64,000 nt of DNA from Deefgea rivuli DSM 18356 (GCF_000620145.1 NZ_KK211082.1:243198-307197); one strand, 5' to 3'; positions 27,201 through 34,759 are shown, counted from the stretch's first letter. The notes: generated by a model from the sequence alone, not told the origin. Translations and numbers: made by a program.

Positions 27201-29160
27201 TCTCCCGTTGTATCTTACCTTTTATAGCTCTTTCAAAATTTTCCTTGTTATTACAAACCTCTTCATTCACAAGAGTTATTGGACGGCACTTTATAATTTC
27301 TACTAGAATTTCAGAGAGAAATTCAGGAAATCTATTTCTTGCCACATCTATTGCATCAAGATTAACCAAAGCAGCAAAAAATATTTCACGCCCTGTCCAA
27401 AGGGTGCCAGCAATGAGCGTGATAATAATTTCTTCAATAAGCTCAGAGTTTCTCACATCTTCGCGACTTAAATTAAGTAGCCAATAATTTTTGCATAAAG
27501 AGTCAAAAACAAGAGGCATGGACAGATTATTACTGGATGATTCGTAGCATGCTTGAATGGTTATACGCAAGCCAAGCTCATAGTCTTCGCCTAAATGATG
27601 GAAGTCTTTGTGGTTTTGTGCTATTTGCAAAAGTATAAAAGCTATTTCTGGTTTATTCTGTGTAACAAGCAGCTCGCAGAGTTGAAGATATTCTTTAGAA
27701 GATACGCATTCATTTTCTTTAATTTTCTTTGCAAGTTCACTAATCGAAAGTGAGTTATTACTCTTAATTTTAAGCCATAATTCATCAATAAAGGAATGGA
27801 ATTTATCAAGTTCATTCACATTATTTAGAGAGGCGATACGGCGACTAAACTTATCTATTTCACCTTCAAATAGCTTACGAGCTTTGGTTTCAATATTGCA
27901 ACACTCAATTTTTATTTGATTGCATTTTGTAAGTAATTCATCTCGAATTTTTATTTTTCTTGCGTTTGTTTCACTTACTAAGGCCAAAACATCCGCCTTG
28001 TATTCTTGCGCTAACAATAGAAAATTGCATTTCGACTCTTGCAACGTAGGCGGGACTATTTTTCTAGTAGCCCATCGATCATTTTCACGTATCAAATTAT
28101 ATTTTTTAATTTCCTCAGAAATTTCTTTTTCTACAAGGACTATTTGTGCCTTGTAGGCCCTTAACTGCGAAATAGTAATGTTTGCATTTTCTATAAACTC
28201 ATCGAGATCGTCTCGGTAAATGTTGACGTTCTCTAGAAAATTATTTTTAAATTCACACTCTTCATTTGTGTAAAGGCACGATTCATTTATTAAATTTTTA
28301 ATTTCCAAAGCCGCTTCATAAATGGCAGGTCTTAGCACCGCCAAGTTAGTAAGCTCTTTGTTTGCACAGCCTTCATCAGAGAAGTGTATTATTTTATTTA
28401 GAGGCTGCAGCTGAGCTATTGAATACCTAAATCCTGATGCTGAGTTTTTAAGCTTATTCAATGCAACATCAAGCGCACTCGCCTTCTCTAAAAGGCAATG
28501 TTCACCTTTATTTTTCGCAATTTTCTTTACTTCAAATTCTTTATCTATTTCTTCTACGTTATTTTCCGTAAATTCTTTTTCAGAAGCGTTTTCATTTTCC
28601 TCCGCATGAACCAAGTTGATTAGATAATCTGGACATCTACTTACAACTTCTTGAACAAGCTCAAAACGCTCTTCTCTTTGCAGCATTGCAAAAGCAAGTG
28701 TTAAATATTTTAAATGTAACTCATCCTCTTTATTTTTACTGGTGCAGTCAAATAACTCACCTAGTTTATTGGGGGCAATAAAAAATTTTCCCTTAGAGTC
28801 CTGATAGCAAAATGCCTGTACTTTCTCAAACAAAGGTGTATTTTTTTTCTTCAGCCACAACCAGATGGCTTGGTGCAAAGGTAATGCATCTTTATGTAAC
28901 TCAATTTTTTTTCTAGCATCGGAAGAGTTACAGGCTGCAGCCATCTGTATCTTCAACTTCTCATCTGACAATACATGAGATGGAAATGTTACTTTTCCAT
29001 TCCATGTTTTATTTTTACAAAATGATTTCACGCCCTTTTTATTCTCGGCGCTTATATAAAACTCATAAATAAGATCTTTGTTATCTAATATAGGGCATAG
29101 GCGACCATCATCAGACAAGGGGTAATAACTTGAAGATCTTAGTAGCTCAAAATTTTTCAT
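24280..29160 (-). CDS. Very large STAND/AAA-type P-loop NTPase
   Basis: A 1626-residue cytosolic protein. The N-terminal 1100 residues are helical and Lys/Glu/Asn-rich with coiled-coil stretches around 225-480, and match no domain I know. A mixed alpha/beta segment with L-R-I-Y-L-F-R-T-P follows. Near residue 1235, YVGRKETLQKIL leads into an NTPase with Walker A WGGRRIGKTS (about 1260) and Walker B VAFLIDEIDE (about 1335). A C-terminal helical region carries HPAFVQQFCRCLLEY, like the helical lid of STAND ATPases. I start at the ATG at 29160; the TTG at 29175 has no better ribosome site. It is strongly AT-rich. It overlaps and probably partners with the HEPN protein: a sensor NTPase with an RNase effector. 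Confidence 0.8.
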   Translation of the reverse strand: MKNFELLRSSSYYPLSDDGRLCPILDNKDLIYEFYISAENKKGVKSFCKNKTWNGKVTFPSHVLSDEKLKIQMAAACNSSDARKKIELHKDALPLHQAIWLWLKKKNTPLFEKVQAFCYQDSKGKFFIAPNKLGELFDCTSKNKEDELHLKYLTLAFAMLQREERFELVQEVVSRCPDYLINLVHAEENENASEKEFTENNVEEIDKEFEVKKIAKNKGEHCLLEKASALDVALNKLKNSASGFRYSIAQLQPLNKIIHFSDEGCANKELTNLAVLRPAIYEAALEIKNLINESCLYTNEECEFKNNFLENVNIYRDDLDEFIENANITISQLRAYKAQIVLVEKEISEEIKKYNLIRENDRWATRKIVPPTLQESKCNFLLLAQEYKADVLALVSETNARKIKIRDELLTKCNQIKIECCNIETKARKLFEGEIDKFSRRIASLNNVNELDKFHSFIDELWLKIKSNNSLSISELAKKIKENECVSSKEYLQLCELLVTQNKPEIAFILLQIAQNHKDFHHLGEDYELGLRITIQACYESSSNNLSMPLVFDSLCKNYWLLNLSREDVRNSELIEEIIITLIAGTLWTGREIFFAALVNLDAIDVARNRFPEFLSEILVEIIKCRPITLVNEEVCNNKENFERAIKGKIQRENGKFRHVHSRAIHFARFETMQVFPALESLWHNVSSLIKNKDYKEAYELVKDLDALEWYGELVSQYDKPLDDHPHFSNTIQEFIRSFVCKINEYVAFILNTIDAKAYSVSEFDLLCSLKEWAADDNKRIGIVNALIKVFKVKATGLEQESILDEILQSEIFIRNCPEATVWLSGISYKASHHDFISHAFSDLEKSRDFLATCDFLANNSAWGQLSVLQKEYDSHASYDWKQKYDKDLIILGEQRSIILKDNSIALSEFDECVRRGRLKAASAIINACKGRHEQARIAKMADVSLIIEQLKRILEKTKDLASESNMPEVWQESVYIFVGKIEKKIREIRRFDESLDSIDENIKNIEKATNGLFWVTENNLHAFEGVEYYLTANNDDLIGSVLTDEEIEKSRRKCPEIFKYWDLLAIDKPADESENKKNWAGFVKEFSKLSNLYHDENDAKKRFLTVPSINYTYPIFQTGFYKPQSEYLKRPLRIYLFRTPDVDTPALQRLDKELSAEYAAGWLHIVFAPNGYEKIQRYFKYDQGFKNFLLIDINFLYRICLIDKHDVPVRQALHASVTDLANSSPFVAQGYCHQNNNIYVGRKETLQKILNTPQAMIWGGRRIGKTSVLHALQNTLSKRGYMVAYVYVDLEDDGDPDLSIARKIAATLKLEPIKNITDFERQITDVRNDGQKVAFLIDEIDEYIKKSRATHGDLFPLATVLRQLVMDDSAKDTILVYSGYHQLYYEAKLDQKKRRVGHPFINIAQEIPIRDLTYDDVYQLVKTGFEEMLGISINPDVPRLIAERASRHPAFVQQFCRCLLEYVAKRRSPKASIAITPEDVEAVYADDIGQNGGEQAFIHYVNETLGYNLSHLGRAIVLVMMDLQFNTNRPSTDSFYSKHVISRSLNEWCEIVGIENPEITHFEQTIELLVMTNMLTQKDSAHDYFKFTYPTYADILRRLDKLNRSAIERSLQEYNDKERIKGILL

Positions 29161-29691
29161 ATTGACTAAATTCAATGGTTTAAATTGTTTATAAAGTAGT
29201 ATTGTTTTTTAAAAGATTTTCTGTGCAATAGTAGATACTCAATAATCTATTGTTTCAATAGCCAAAATAAAATATTTTGCCGTTGTTTGTAAATGTCTAT
29301 CGGGGGTTGATTCTTGTAGTTGCTTGAAACGCGTATCTGTACAAATTGAGATCCTGTTAAGAAGTATCTTCGTCAGATGATGTACTGGGATTTGTTGTTA
29401 GTTTATTTGATACCAAAATCATTACGCCCAACTGTCATAGACTGTAAAGTCTGAGACAAAGGTAAGGTAGATGATGTGGCCGCATTGACACACGATCAGT
29501 ACTTTGAATTAATTGTAGCGACTCCGCTTATTATTTTGATTAAGACCGTTACTGCTAATAAGATTACGCTCGGTATCTCCCCGTTTTTAAACGAGGTTAG
29601 AAGTCGAGGGTCAAGCTGCTAGGGCTGATTTCTGTTTCCGAGTAATACCACCCAAGGCCATATTCGTCCTTTTTTGATTGTAAGTCCAGAG
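29161..29691. other. Gap upstream of the NTPase operon
   Basis: About 530 bases without a gene. The part nearest the NTPase gene is AT-rich and must carry its promoter; an array of CAATAG/CTATTG half-sites lies there. The remainder (29280-29690) is more mixed in composition and shows nothing I recognise. Confidence 0.5.
29226..29261. promoter_or_regulatory. CAATAG/CTATTG operator-like array
   Basis: Half-sites at 29226-29231 (CAATAG), 29247-29252 (CTATTG) and 29256-29261 (CAATAG). The last two form a perfect inverted repeat with a three-base spacer. They lie 66-101 bp before the NTPase ATG, where a repressor could act. Confidence 0.45.
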
Positions 29692-30264
29692 TCAATCGGT
29701 GGCGAGCTCCGGAATTTCGGCAACAGATTCGAATTGGACGTAATTCAGCCAATCGTATCGCATTGTCCAGTTGTATCGCTCCGCATAGGTATTCTGCTGC
29801 GGTTTATCTGCCAAGATGTATTCAAACCGGATATTCAGCTTTTTCGCCCAGTCTTTGACCTTTTGACTGATACATTCCGGACCATTATCGCAATAAATGG
29901 CTTGGGGCAGACCTCGCCATTCGAGCACTTGATTTAGTGCTCGTATGATCCGCTTTACGGGCAAGGTCAGCGCATCGCAGTTGAAGTCATCAATCACATT
30001 GAATACCAGATACTGTGCCCATCCACCTGTTGATCGTACATGAAATGCATCCATTAGCTTCATTGGCTGCCTAGAGCATCGCCAGCGGCGCTTGGGTTGA
30101 TGCGTAGATTCAACCCCAACTCTCGATAAATCCGATACCCACGATGATTTAGGTGGGCAGATAGACGTGTAGTGGCAGAGTGATTTTGGCCATCGATAAA
30201 TAGGCTTTGACCGGCCGCTTTGGCCGAGCTGCGTGCATTCACACATGCAGAATAGTGACCACAA
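29692..30264 (-). pseudogene. IS3-family transposase OrfB remnant
   Basis: The central and C-terminal part shows a DDE integrase core: FNVIDDFNCDAL, then AIYCDNGPECIS, then QQNTYAERYNWTMRYDWLNY. The normal C-terminal end after the FESVAEIPEL-like segment is missing. An N-terminal helical piece (HLNHRGYRIYRELGLNLRI) lies in another frame at 30060-30242, so there is at least one frameshift. The element is dead. It lies between the defence-like operon and the integrase. Confidence 0.8.
30168..30192 (+). repeat. IS-end-like sequence 3
   Basis: TGTAGTGGCAGAGTGATTTT and GGCC agrees with 21577-21600 at most positions. It falls inside the OrfB remnant, suggesting that two IS fragments are joined or nested here. 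Confidence 0.45.
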
Positions 30265-30290
30265 AGTGCTACTTTGCGGTCACTCTTTAT
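30255..30290 (-). terminator. Probable terminator downstream of the integrase
   Basis: A 13-base stem with one mismatch (30255-30267 with 30271-30283) and loop GCT. On the minus strand it follows the integrase stop by about 36 bases. The T-tract is weak. Confidence 0.5.
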
Positions 30291-30318
30291 TGAGTTGATT
30301 GCAAAACACTAAAAAGCT

Positions 30319-31320
30319 CTAGATTTTCCTTCGCACCGCCACCACCAATTCGTCTTCTGTCGGATTGTAGTAGCGCATCGACATTTGCAGCGTTTTCCAG
30401 CCCATGACTTTCGCTAAGGTCGGCGCTTCCATTCTGGGTGCAAAACGTGACGCGGCTTCGTGGCGCAAATCATGAAAGCGCAAACCTTTGATTTTGGCCT
30501 TCTTACATGCAAGGCGGAACGCTTTGCTTAAGCCCCGACTATCATAAAACGCGTTAATTCGCTCGTTGAGGCTTGTTGGTTCAGGTAGCGCCCAAAGCAC
30601 TTCTTCCGCTTCTTTGGTCAATGGAACGATACGCTTGCAGCCGTTTTTTGTGATACCGAGGCGGATGACTTCTTTATCAAAGTCAACTTGGTGCCACCTT
30701 AAGCCGACGATTTCACCTGCGCGCATGCCAGTTTCAATCGCCAAACGAATTGCAACCAGCAAGCCCATATTGTCACTCAGGCAGGTTTTGGCTGCAGCAA
30801 TCAGCCGCTCTTCTTCATCCCCCATTAAGCGCCGCTCACGACCTTCTGCGGGTTTTGGCTTACGAATGCCTGCTAGCGGATTTTCGATGGGGATACTCCA
30901 CTCTTTTTTGGCGACCGTAAACAGATTGGAAACCAGCGCCAGCTCTAGCCGCACCGTACTTGAGCTTACTTCTTCTAAGCGGCTATCACGATATTGACTG
31001 AAATCCACACTGCGTAATTGTGCCAAGGGGCGCAGAGCCAATGGATGTGCCATCCAGCGGCGTATCGTGGATAGCTCGGATTTCGCACTCTTTTTTGTGG
31101 GGGTGATTTCGTTTGCGTAACGCGTTAACGCTTGACCCAATGTGGTCCGCTCTGCCTCGCGGCGATCCACATAGGCGCCTTGATTCATCTCGGACTCTAC
31201 GCGCTTAGCCCAATTTTCGGCTTCGGCCTTGGTTTCAAATGTGCGGGATAAACGAGGAAAGCCTTTGATGCAGATGCTGGCTTGATACTGGCGTGGGCCA
31301 CGGTGTTGAATTGATGCCAT
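30319..31320 (-). CDS. Tyrosine-type site-specific integrase
   Basis: A 333-residue phage-type integrase. An N-terminal arm-binding domain (residues 1-50, RGPRQYQASICIKGFPRLSR) and a core-binding domain (60-145) precede the catalytic domain. The catalytic residues visible are Arg in TGMRAGEIVGLRW, the H-x-x-R box in LRFHDLRHEAASR, and Tyr in GWKTLQMSMRYYNP. It should catalyse integration and excision of the island at tRNA-Thr. The ATG at 31320 has AGGAATAGGA upstream; the frame stays open to 31539 only because it reads back through att and tRNA sequence. Confidence 0.92.
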   Translation of the reverse strand: MASIQHRGPRQYQASICIKGFPRLSRTFETKAEAENWAKRVESEMNQGAYVDRREAERTTLGQALTRYANEITPTKKSAKSELSTIRRWMAHPLALRPLAQLRSVDFSQYRDSRLEEVSSSTVRLELALVSNLFTVAKKEWSIPIENPLAGIRKPKPAEGRERRLMGDEEERLIAAAKTCLSDNMGLLVAIRLAIETGMRAGEIVGLRWHQVDFDKEVIRLGITKNGCKRIVPLTKEAEEVLWALPEPTSLNERINAFYDSRGLSKAFRLACKKAKIKGLRFHDLRHEAASRFAPRMEAPTLAKVMGWKTLQMSMRYYNPTEDELVVAVRRKI

Positions 31321-31396
31321 GATTCCTATTCCTTTAGTTGAGAATAGGTATAGCCAGACGACTGACCCATAATTTGCCGAAAAGTGGAAATTCACT

Positions 31397-31424
31397 CCAA
31401 CTACAGCAAAATTACAGCAAAAAA
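31397..31424 (+). repeat. Right copy of 28-bp arm-type repeat
   Basis: Identical to 16587-16614 and in the same orientation, 54 bp inside attR and 77 bp upstream of the integrase start. It may bind the integrase and also affect its promoter. Confidence 0.75.
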
Positions 31425-31441
31425 TCGTTTTTAAATGCGAA

Positions 31442-31470
31442 AGGGTCCAGCAATTGCTTGCTGAACCCTT
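31442..31470 (-). terminator. Terminator downstream of tRNA-Thr, carried by the island
   Basis: A stem of 12 bases with one mismatch (AAGGGT-CCAGCA with TGCTGA-ACCCTT). It has the same AAGGGT/ACCCTT outer arms as the hairpin at 16412 but a different interior. It now ends the tRNA transcript. Confidence 0.7.
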
Positions 31471-31477
31471 GATTTTC

Positions 31478-31525
31478 TTGGTGCCGACGGCAGGAATCGA
31501 ACTCGCGACCCCCTGATTACAAGTC
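31478..31525 (-). repeat. attR: island junction within tRNA-Thr
   Basis: The 48-bp partner of attL. It lies wholly within or at the 3' end of the intact tRNA gene, as expected for integration that restores the tRNA. Confidence 0.93.
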
Positions 31526-31554
31526 AGGTGCTCTACCAACTGAGCTACATCGGC
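31479..31554 (-). tRNA. tRNA-Thr (anticodon TGT)
   Basis: A 76-base cloverleaf with encoded CCA. The acceptor arm pairs GCCGATG with CGTCGGC (one T-G pair). The anticodon arm CCTGA / TCAGG encloses the loop CTTGTAA with anticodon TGT. The T-arm carries GTTCGATTC. It decodes ACA and other ACN codons. Its 3' end is the island's attachment site. Confidence 0.95.
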
Positions 31555-31638
31555 AACAGGACTGCATCATATACAAGGCCTTGCGTTTAGGCAAGTACAA
31601 CTTGCTATTTAATTGATAAACGTCTGGTTTTACAGCGT

Positions 31639-32664
31639 TTATTTATTTAAATCCTTACTAGTGAAAAACGCATCTGAGAAAAACTCCTCAGCAGGAAGCT
31701 GATGAGAAAGGAATCGCGTGTACGCCGCTTCGACCATAACCGGGGCGCCGCAGGCATAAACTTGATAATTAGTTAGATTATTAAAGTCCTCCAGCACCAC
31801 TTCATGCAGCAAACCAGTTCGGCCTTGCCAAGCATCTTCCGGTTTTGGCTGGGATAACACGGGGATAAACGTAAAGTTCGGATATTTTTGCTGCCATTCA
31901 GACGGCAGATGCGGCATGTACAGGTCTTCTAGCGAGCGGCAGCCCCAATACAGCACCATTTCTCGCTGAGTTTGCTTGGCCAGCGCATGTTCGATAATGC
32001 CTTTGATTGGTGCAAAGCCCGTCCCCGTCGCCAAAAACAGCATCGGTTTATCGCTGTCTTCGCGCAAGAAGAAGGAGCCTAAAGGCCCTGTGAAACGGAA
32101 AATCTCCCGCACCCGCATCGTGTTCCACATGTATTCGGAAAACTCGCCACCGGCAACGCGGCGGATATGCAGCTCAATAAAACCCTCTTGCTCTGGCGCA
32201 TTCGCAATCGAAAAGCTGCGTTTTTTGCCGGTTTTGGTGTGAATGTCGATGTATTGCCCAGCGAGGAAAGTCAGCTTTTCAGTCGATGGCAGCTTCAAGG
32301 TCAATACGGCGACGTCGTGCGAGACTTTATGAATCGCCTCCACCCGCGTTGGCAGCGTTTTGATTTGAATGTCTTTGGTCGCCGCCACTTCGCGGCATTC
32401 GATGCTCACCGTACTGCTCACTGGCGTGGCGCAGCAAAACAGCGCATAGCCTTTTTCCATTTCGGCTTGGCTGAGTGCAGATTCGGAATGATCGCTGTGC
32501 GCCACTTCGCCGCTGAGCACTTTGCCTTTGCACGCGCCGCACGAGCCATTTTTGCAGCCGTAGGGCATATTAAAACCCTCGCGCATCGCTGCGTCGAGCA
32601 AGGTTTCTCCTTCAAAAACGGAGAGTTGCTGGCCTGAAGGTTCGATAATCAGTTGCTGACTCAT
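31639..32664 (-). CDS. 2Fe-2S flavin oxidoreductase (CDP-6-deoxy-glucoseen reductase / FNR type)
   Basis: A 341-residue electron-transfer flavoprotein. A plant-type 2Fe-2S ferredoxin domain at residues 3-90 has the ligand pattern GCKNGSCGACKG and a fourth cysteine in ALFCCATP. An FAD domain follows with the R-S-F-S-I-A-N motif, then an NAD(P)H domain with LATGTGFAPIKGII. This order matches AscD/RfbI-like reductases and many CDP-6-deoxy-delta-3,4-glucoseen reductase annotations. The natural acceptor cannot be told from context, since no deoxysugar genes are nearby. A partial copy of its 5' end lies upstream at 32715-32810. Confidence 0.88.
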   Translation of the reverse strand: MSQQLIIEPSGQQLSVFEGETLLDAAMREGFNMPYGCKNGSCGACKGKVLSGEVAHSDHSESALSQAEMEKGYALFCCATPVSSTVSIECREVAATKDIQIKTLPTRVEAIHKVSHDVAVLTLKLPSTEKLTFLAGQYIDIHTKTGKKRSFSIANAPEQEGFIELHIRRVAGGEFSEYMWNTMRVREIFRFTGPLGSFFLREDSDKPMLFLATGTGFAPIKGIIEHALAKQTQREMVLYWGCRSLEDLYMPHLPSEWQQKYPNFTFIPVLSQPKPEDAWQGRTGLLHEVVLEDFNNLTNYQVYACGAPVMVEAAYTRFLSHQLPAEEFFSDAFFTSKDLNK

Positions 32665-32714
32665 TCTATTTCGTACCCATTATATATATTTGCAAAACTG
32701 CGGTTTTAAGCGCC

Positions 32715-32810
32715 TTAAAAAGCATCGCGAATCATAGAATCGAGCAAGGTTTCCCCTTCAAATACCGGAAGTTGCTGACCTGAAGGTTCGATGGTAAGTT
32801 GCTGACTCAT
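32715..32810 (-). pseudogene. Duplicated 5' end of the 2Fe-2S reductase gene
   Basis: The frame reads M-S-Q-Q-L-T-I-E-P-S-G-Q-Q-L-P-V-F-E-G-E, then TLLD, closely matching the first 25 codons of the gene at 31639-32664. It then diverges and stops after 31 codons. The copies differ at several third-position and other bases, so the duplication is not recent. It probably reflects a partial tandem duplication that left a spare start region and perhaps the active promoter. Confidence 0.75.
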
Positions 32811-32851
32811 TTTCTAAATCCATACTCGGTATGCGGCGCGAGGCCCATTTG

Positions 32852-33748
32852 ATGAAAAAACCACGTTTACTCATTGTTGGCTGTGGCGACGTGGTTCGCC
32901 GTGCCCTGCCTTGGCTCACGCAACACTTCACGGTGTATGCGACTGCGCGCTCTAAAGAATCAGCAGCGCAGCTCAATACCCTGGGTATTCGCCCTATCTT
33001 TGCTGATTTGGATCAGCCAAAATCTTTGGCACGCATTCGCGGGATTGCTCAATTTTTGATTCACAGCGCTCCGCCCGGTACAGGCACGGGCGACGCACGC
33101 ACTCGCGCGCTGATTGCAGCGCTCAGCCATGCCAAAATCAAACGAAATGAAATTTTACCACAGCGCTTACGCCGCGCCGTGTACATCAGCACCAGCGGAG
33201 TTTACGGCGATTGCGGTGGCGATTGGATAGACGAAACCCGTCCGACCAACGCGCAATCAACGCGCGCGGCCAAGCGAATTGATGCCGAAACAAATCTGCG
33301 GAACTGGGCGGGACGGCATGGCGTGCGGCTGAGTATTTTGCGCGCGCCGGGCATTTATGCGCTCGATCGGCTGCCGCTAGAGCGAATTCGCCGCGCGGAA
33401 CCGGTGCTACACACTGCTGAGGATAGTTATAGCAATCATATTCATGCCGATGATTTGGCACAGGCGCTGTGCTTGGCGCTGTTTCGCGGCCTGCCGCTAC
33501 GTACTTATAATATTGTCGACGACGAACCGCATAAAATGGGCGACTACTTCGCACAAGTAGCCGATTACGCGCAACTGCCGCGTCCGCCAAAAATTAGCCG
33601 TGCCGCCGCCCAAAGCCAGCTATCCCCTGCACTGCTGTCGTATTTGAATGAATCGCGGCGAATTTTGAATACTCGCGCCAAGCGTGAACTGAAACTGCGA
33701 TTGCGCTACCCGACAATCCAAGATTGCTTTGCATATTCAAAGAATTAA
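32852..33748 (+). CDS. NAD(P)-dependent epimerase/SDR family protein (YeeZ-like)
   Basis: A 298-residue Rossmann protein of the extended or atypical SDR group. It has an N-terminal dinucleotide site LLIVGCGDVVRRAL (G-x-G-x-x-V). The YISTSGVYGDCGGDWIDE segment has the S-x-x-Y region characteristic of this family. The later LRAPGIYALDRLPL and YSNHIHADDLAQAL are conserved in YeeZ-like proteins. The substrate is unknown. The ATG at 32852 follows GAGG; 21 bases of upstream in-frame sequence are ignored. Confidence 0.82.
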   Translation: MKKPRLLIVGCGDVVRRALPWLTQHFTVYATARSKESAAQLNTLGIRPIFADLDQPKSLARIRGIAQFLIHSAPPGTGTGDARTRALIAALSHAKIKRNEILPQRLRRAVYISTSGVYGDCGGDWIDETRPTNAQSTRAAKRIDAETNLRNWAGRHGVRLSILRAPGIYALDRLPLERIRRAEPVLHTAEDSYSNHIHADDLAQALCLALFRGLPLRTYNIVDDEPHKMGDYFAQVADYAQLPRPPKISRAAAQSQLSPALLSYLNESRRILNTRAKRELKLRLRYPTIQDCFAYSKN

Positions 33749-33937
33749 GGCACTTTTACAACAACTAAAACTCGGTCGCTCGCATCGCCATTCGGCTCAG
33801 AATGACCACATAGCAACCGCTCAGCGGGTTTTTCTGCATTTAAGCGCTTAAGTTAATAAATATTTAACAATTCATCGTTTTGCAATTGCAAAGTCTTTAA
33901 CTAAGCTGACGACTTCTTTAATAAGAGGTATGTCGCC

Positions 33938-34123
33938 ATGGCTTCAATCTGGATCACTTGGGGATTAATTCTTGGGTTTGCGGGCTATTTATTTCATTGC
34001 TGGTGGTCAACTCGCCACGAATCGGGCGCGCCGCGAGCCGATCAAAGCGCCGATGAAGTGCATTTCAACCTGCATCTTTACACGCATGCGAAGCAATTTT
34101 GCGAACCACCACATCGCCGATAA
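33938..34123 (+). CDS. Small single-pass membrane protein
   Basis: A 61-residue product with one transmembrane helix at residues 3-22 (SIWITWGLILGFAGYLFHCW) and a polar tail rich in His and Arg. A purine-rich AAGAGGTA precedes the ATG. I know no family. The length and ribosome site support a real gene, but homologs would be needed to be sure. Confidence 0.5.
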   Translation: MASIWITWGLILGFAGYLFHCWWSTRHESGAPRADQSADEVHFNLHLYTHAKQFCEPPHRR

Positions 34124-34199
34124 AATCAGCAGTCCAGTCAAAGATCAAGCAGTATTGCCACGCGAGCTTTATTTTAAAAAGCGGATATAGCAATACCCA

Positions 34200-34649
34200 T
34201 TAAGACCAGAAACGCTCAAGCCAGCTTTTCTTATGCCAGCTTCTTTGTGCACCACGCGACAAGAAATGCTCAACATAGCGCTGATCGCCTTCCATGATGT
34301 GATTCGTCAGCCAGTTGCGCAAAAAATGCAGTAACTCAAACGAAATCGCCTCGCCATTATTAAGTCGCGTCTGCAAATCCTGCATCTGGCTAATCAGGTC
34401 TTCGTGATGGGCTTTATGCGTCTCGTATTCGGGATAGCCCAAAATCCGCATCAGGCTTTCTTCGACGGTAAAGTGAGTGCGAGTGTAATCGGCCAGCCGC
34501 TGCATCACAGCAATCGACGCATCACGGCCATGATGTTGGCGAATCGCATCGTGCAGTTCATTCAGCAAATTGACTAAGACTTTATGCTGCTCGTCGATTT
34601 CCTGAATTCCCACCGACAAGGTCTCATTCCATTCAATTAACAAGCTCAT
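34200..34649 (-). CDS. Bacteriohemerythrin
   Basis: A 149-residue single-domain hemerythrin. The diiron ligands are visible as H in D-E-Q-H-K-V-L, H-x3-E in H-F-T-V-E-E-S, H-x3-H in H-K-A-H-H-E-D, and H-x4-D in H-I-M-E-G-D. Such proteins bind oxygen and may deliver or sense it. It is next to an HD-GYP gene on the same strand, and the pairing hints at an oxygen-linked c-di-GMP output. AGGGG precedes the start. Confidence 0.92.
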   Translation of the reverse strand: MSLLIEWNETLSVGIQEIDEQHKVLVNLLNELHDAIRQHHGRDASIAVMQRLADYTRTHFTVEESLMRILGYPEYETHKAHHEDLISQMQDLQTRLNNGEAISFELLHFLRNWLTNHIMEGDQRYVEHFLSRGAQRSWHKKSWLERFWS

Positions 34650-34759
34650 CTACGATACCCCTTTGCAATCCATGCAAGCCAATTCAGCCTACATACTGCC
34701 TAGAGCACCGCGAACGAAATTTGATCTTAATCAACAATGCACAAAGCGATGAGCCAAAC

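Larger units (their letters stand above)
16448..31525. mobile_element. Integrative genomic island in tRNA-Thr(TGT)
   Basis: The two ends share a 48-bp direct repeat that is the 3' part of the tRNA-Thr gene, with one mismatch (16477 versus 31507). A tyrosine recombinase lies at the right end beside the intact tRNA. Identical 28-bp arm-type repeats lie just inside both ends. Cargo base composition is uneven, from a GC-rich module at 20526-21545 to very AT-rich genes at 22694-29160. No relaxase, conjugation, capsid or portal genes are visible, so it is not self-transmissible from this sequence alone. Confidence 0.9.

Noticed and set aside
22694-29160. A restriction-modification or CRISPR function for the AT-rich operon
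   Set aside because: No methylase motifs, PD-(D/E)xK pattern, Cas signatures or repeat arrays were seen in or near the two genes.
20456-30264. One IS3 element split into OrfA (20456) and OrfB (30264)
   Set aside because: The two fragments are on opposite strands and 9 kb apart, so they are separate remnants unless there was an inversion.
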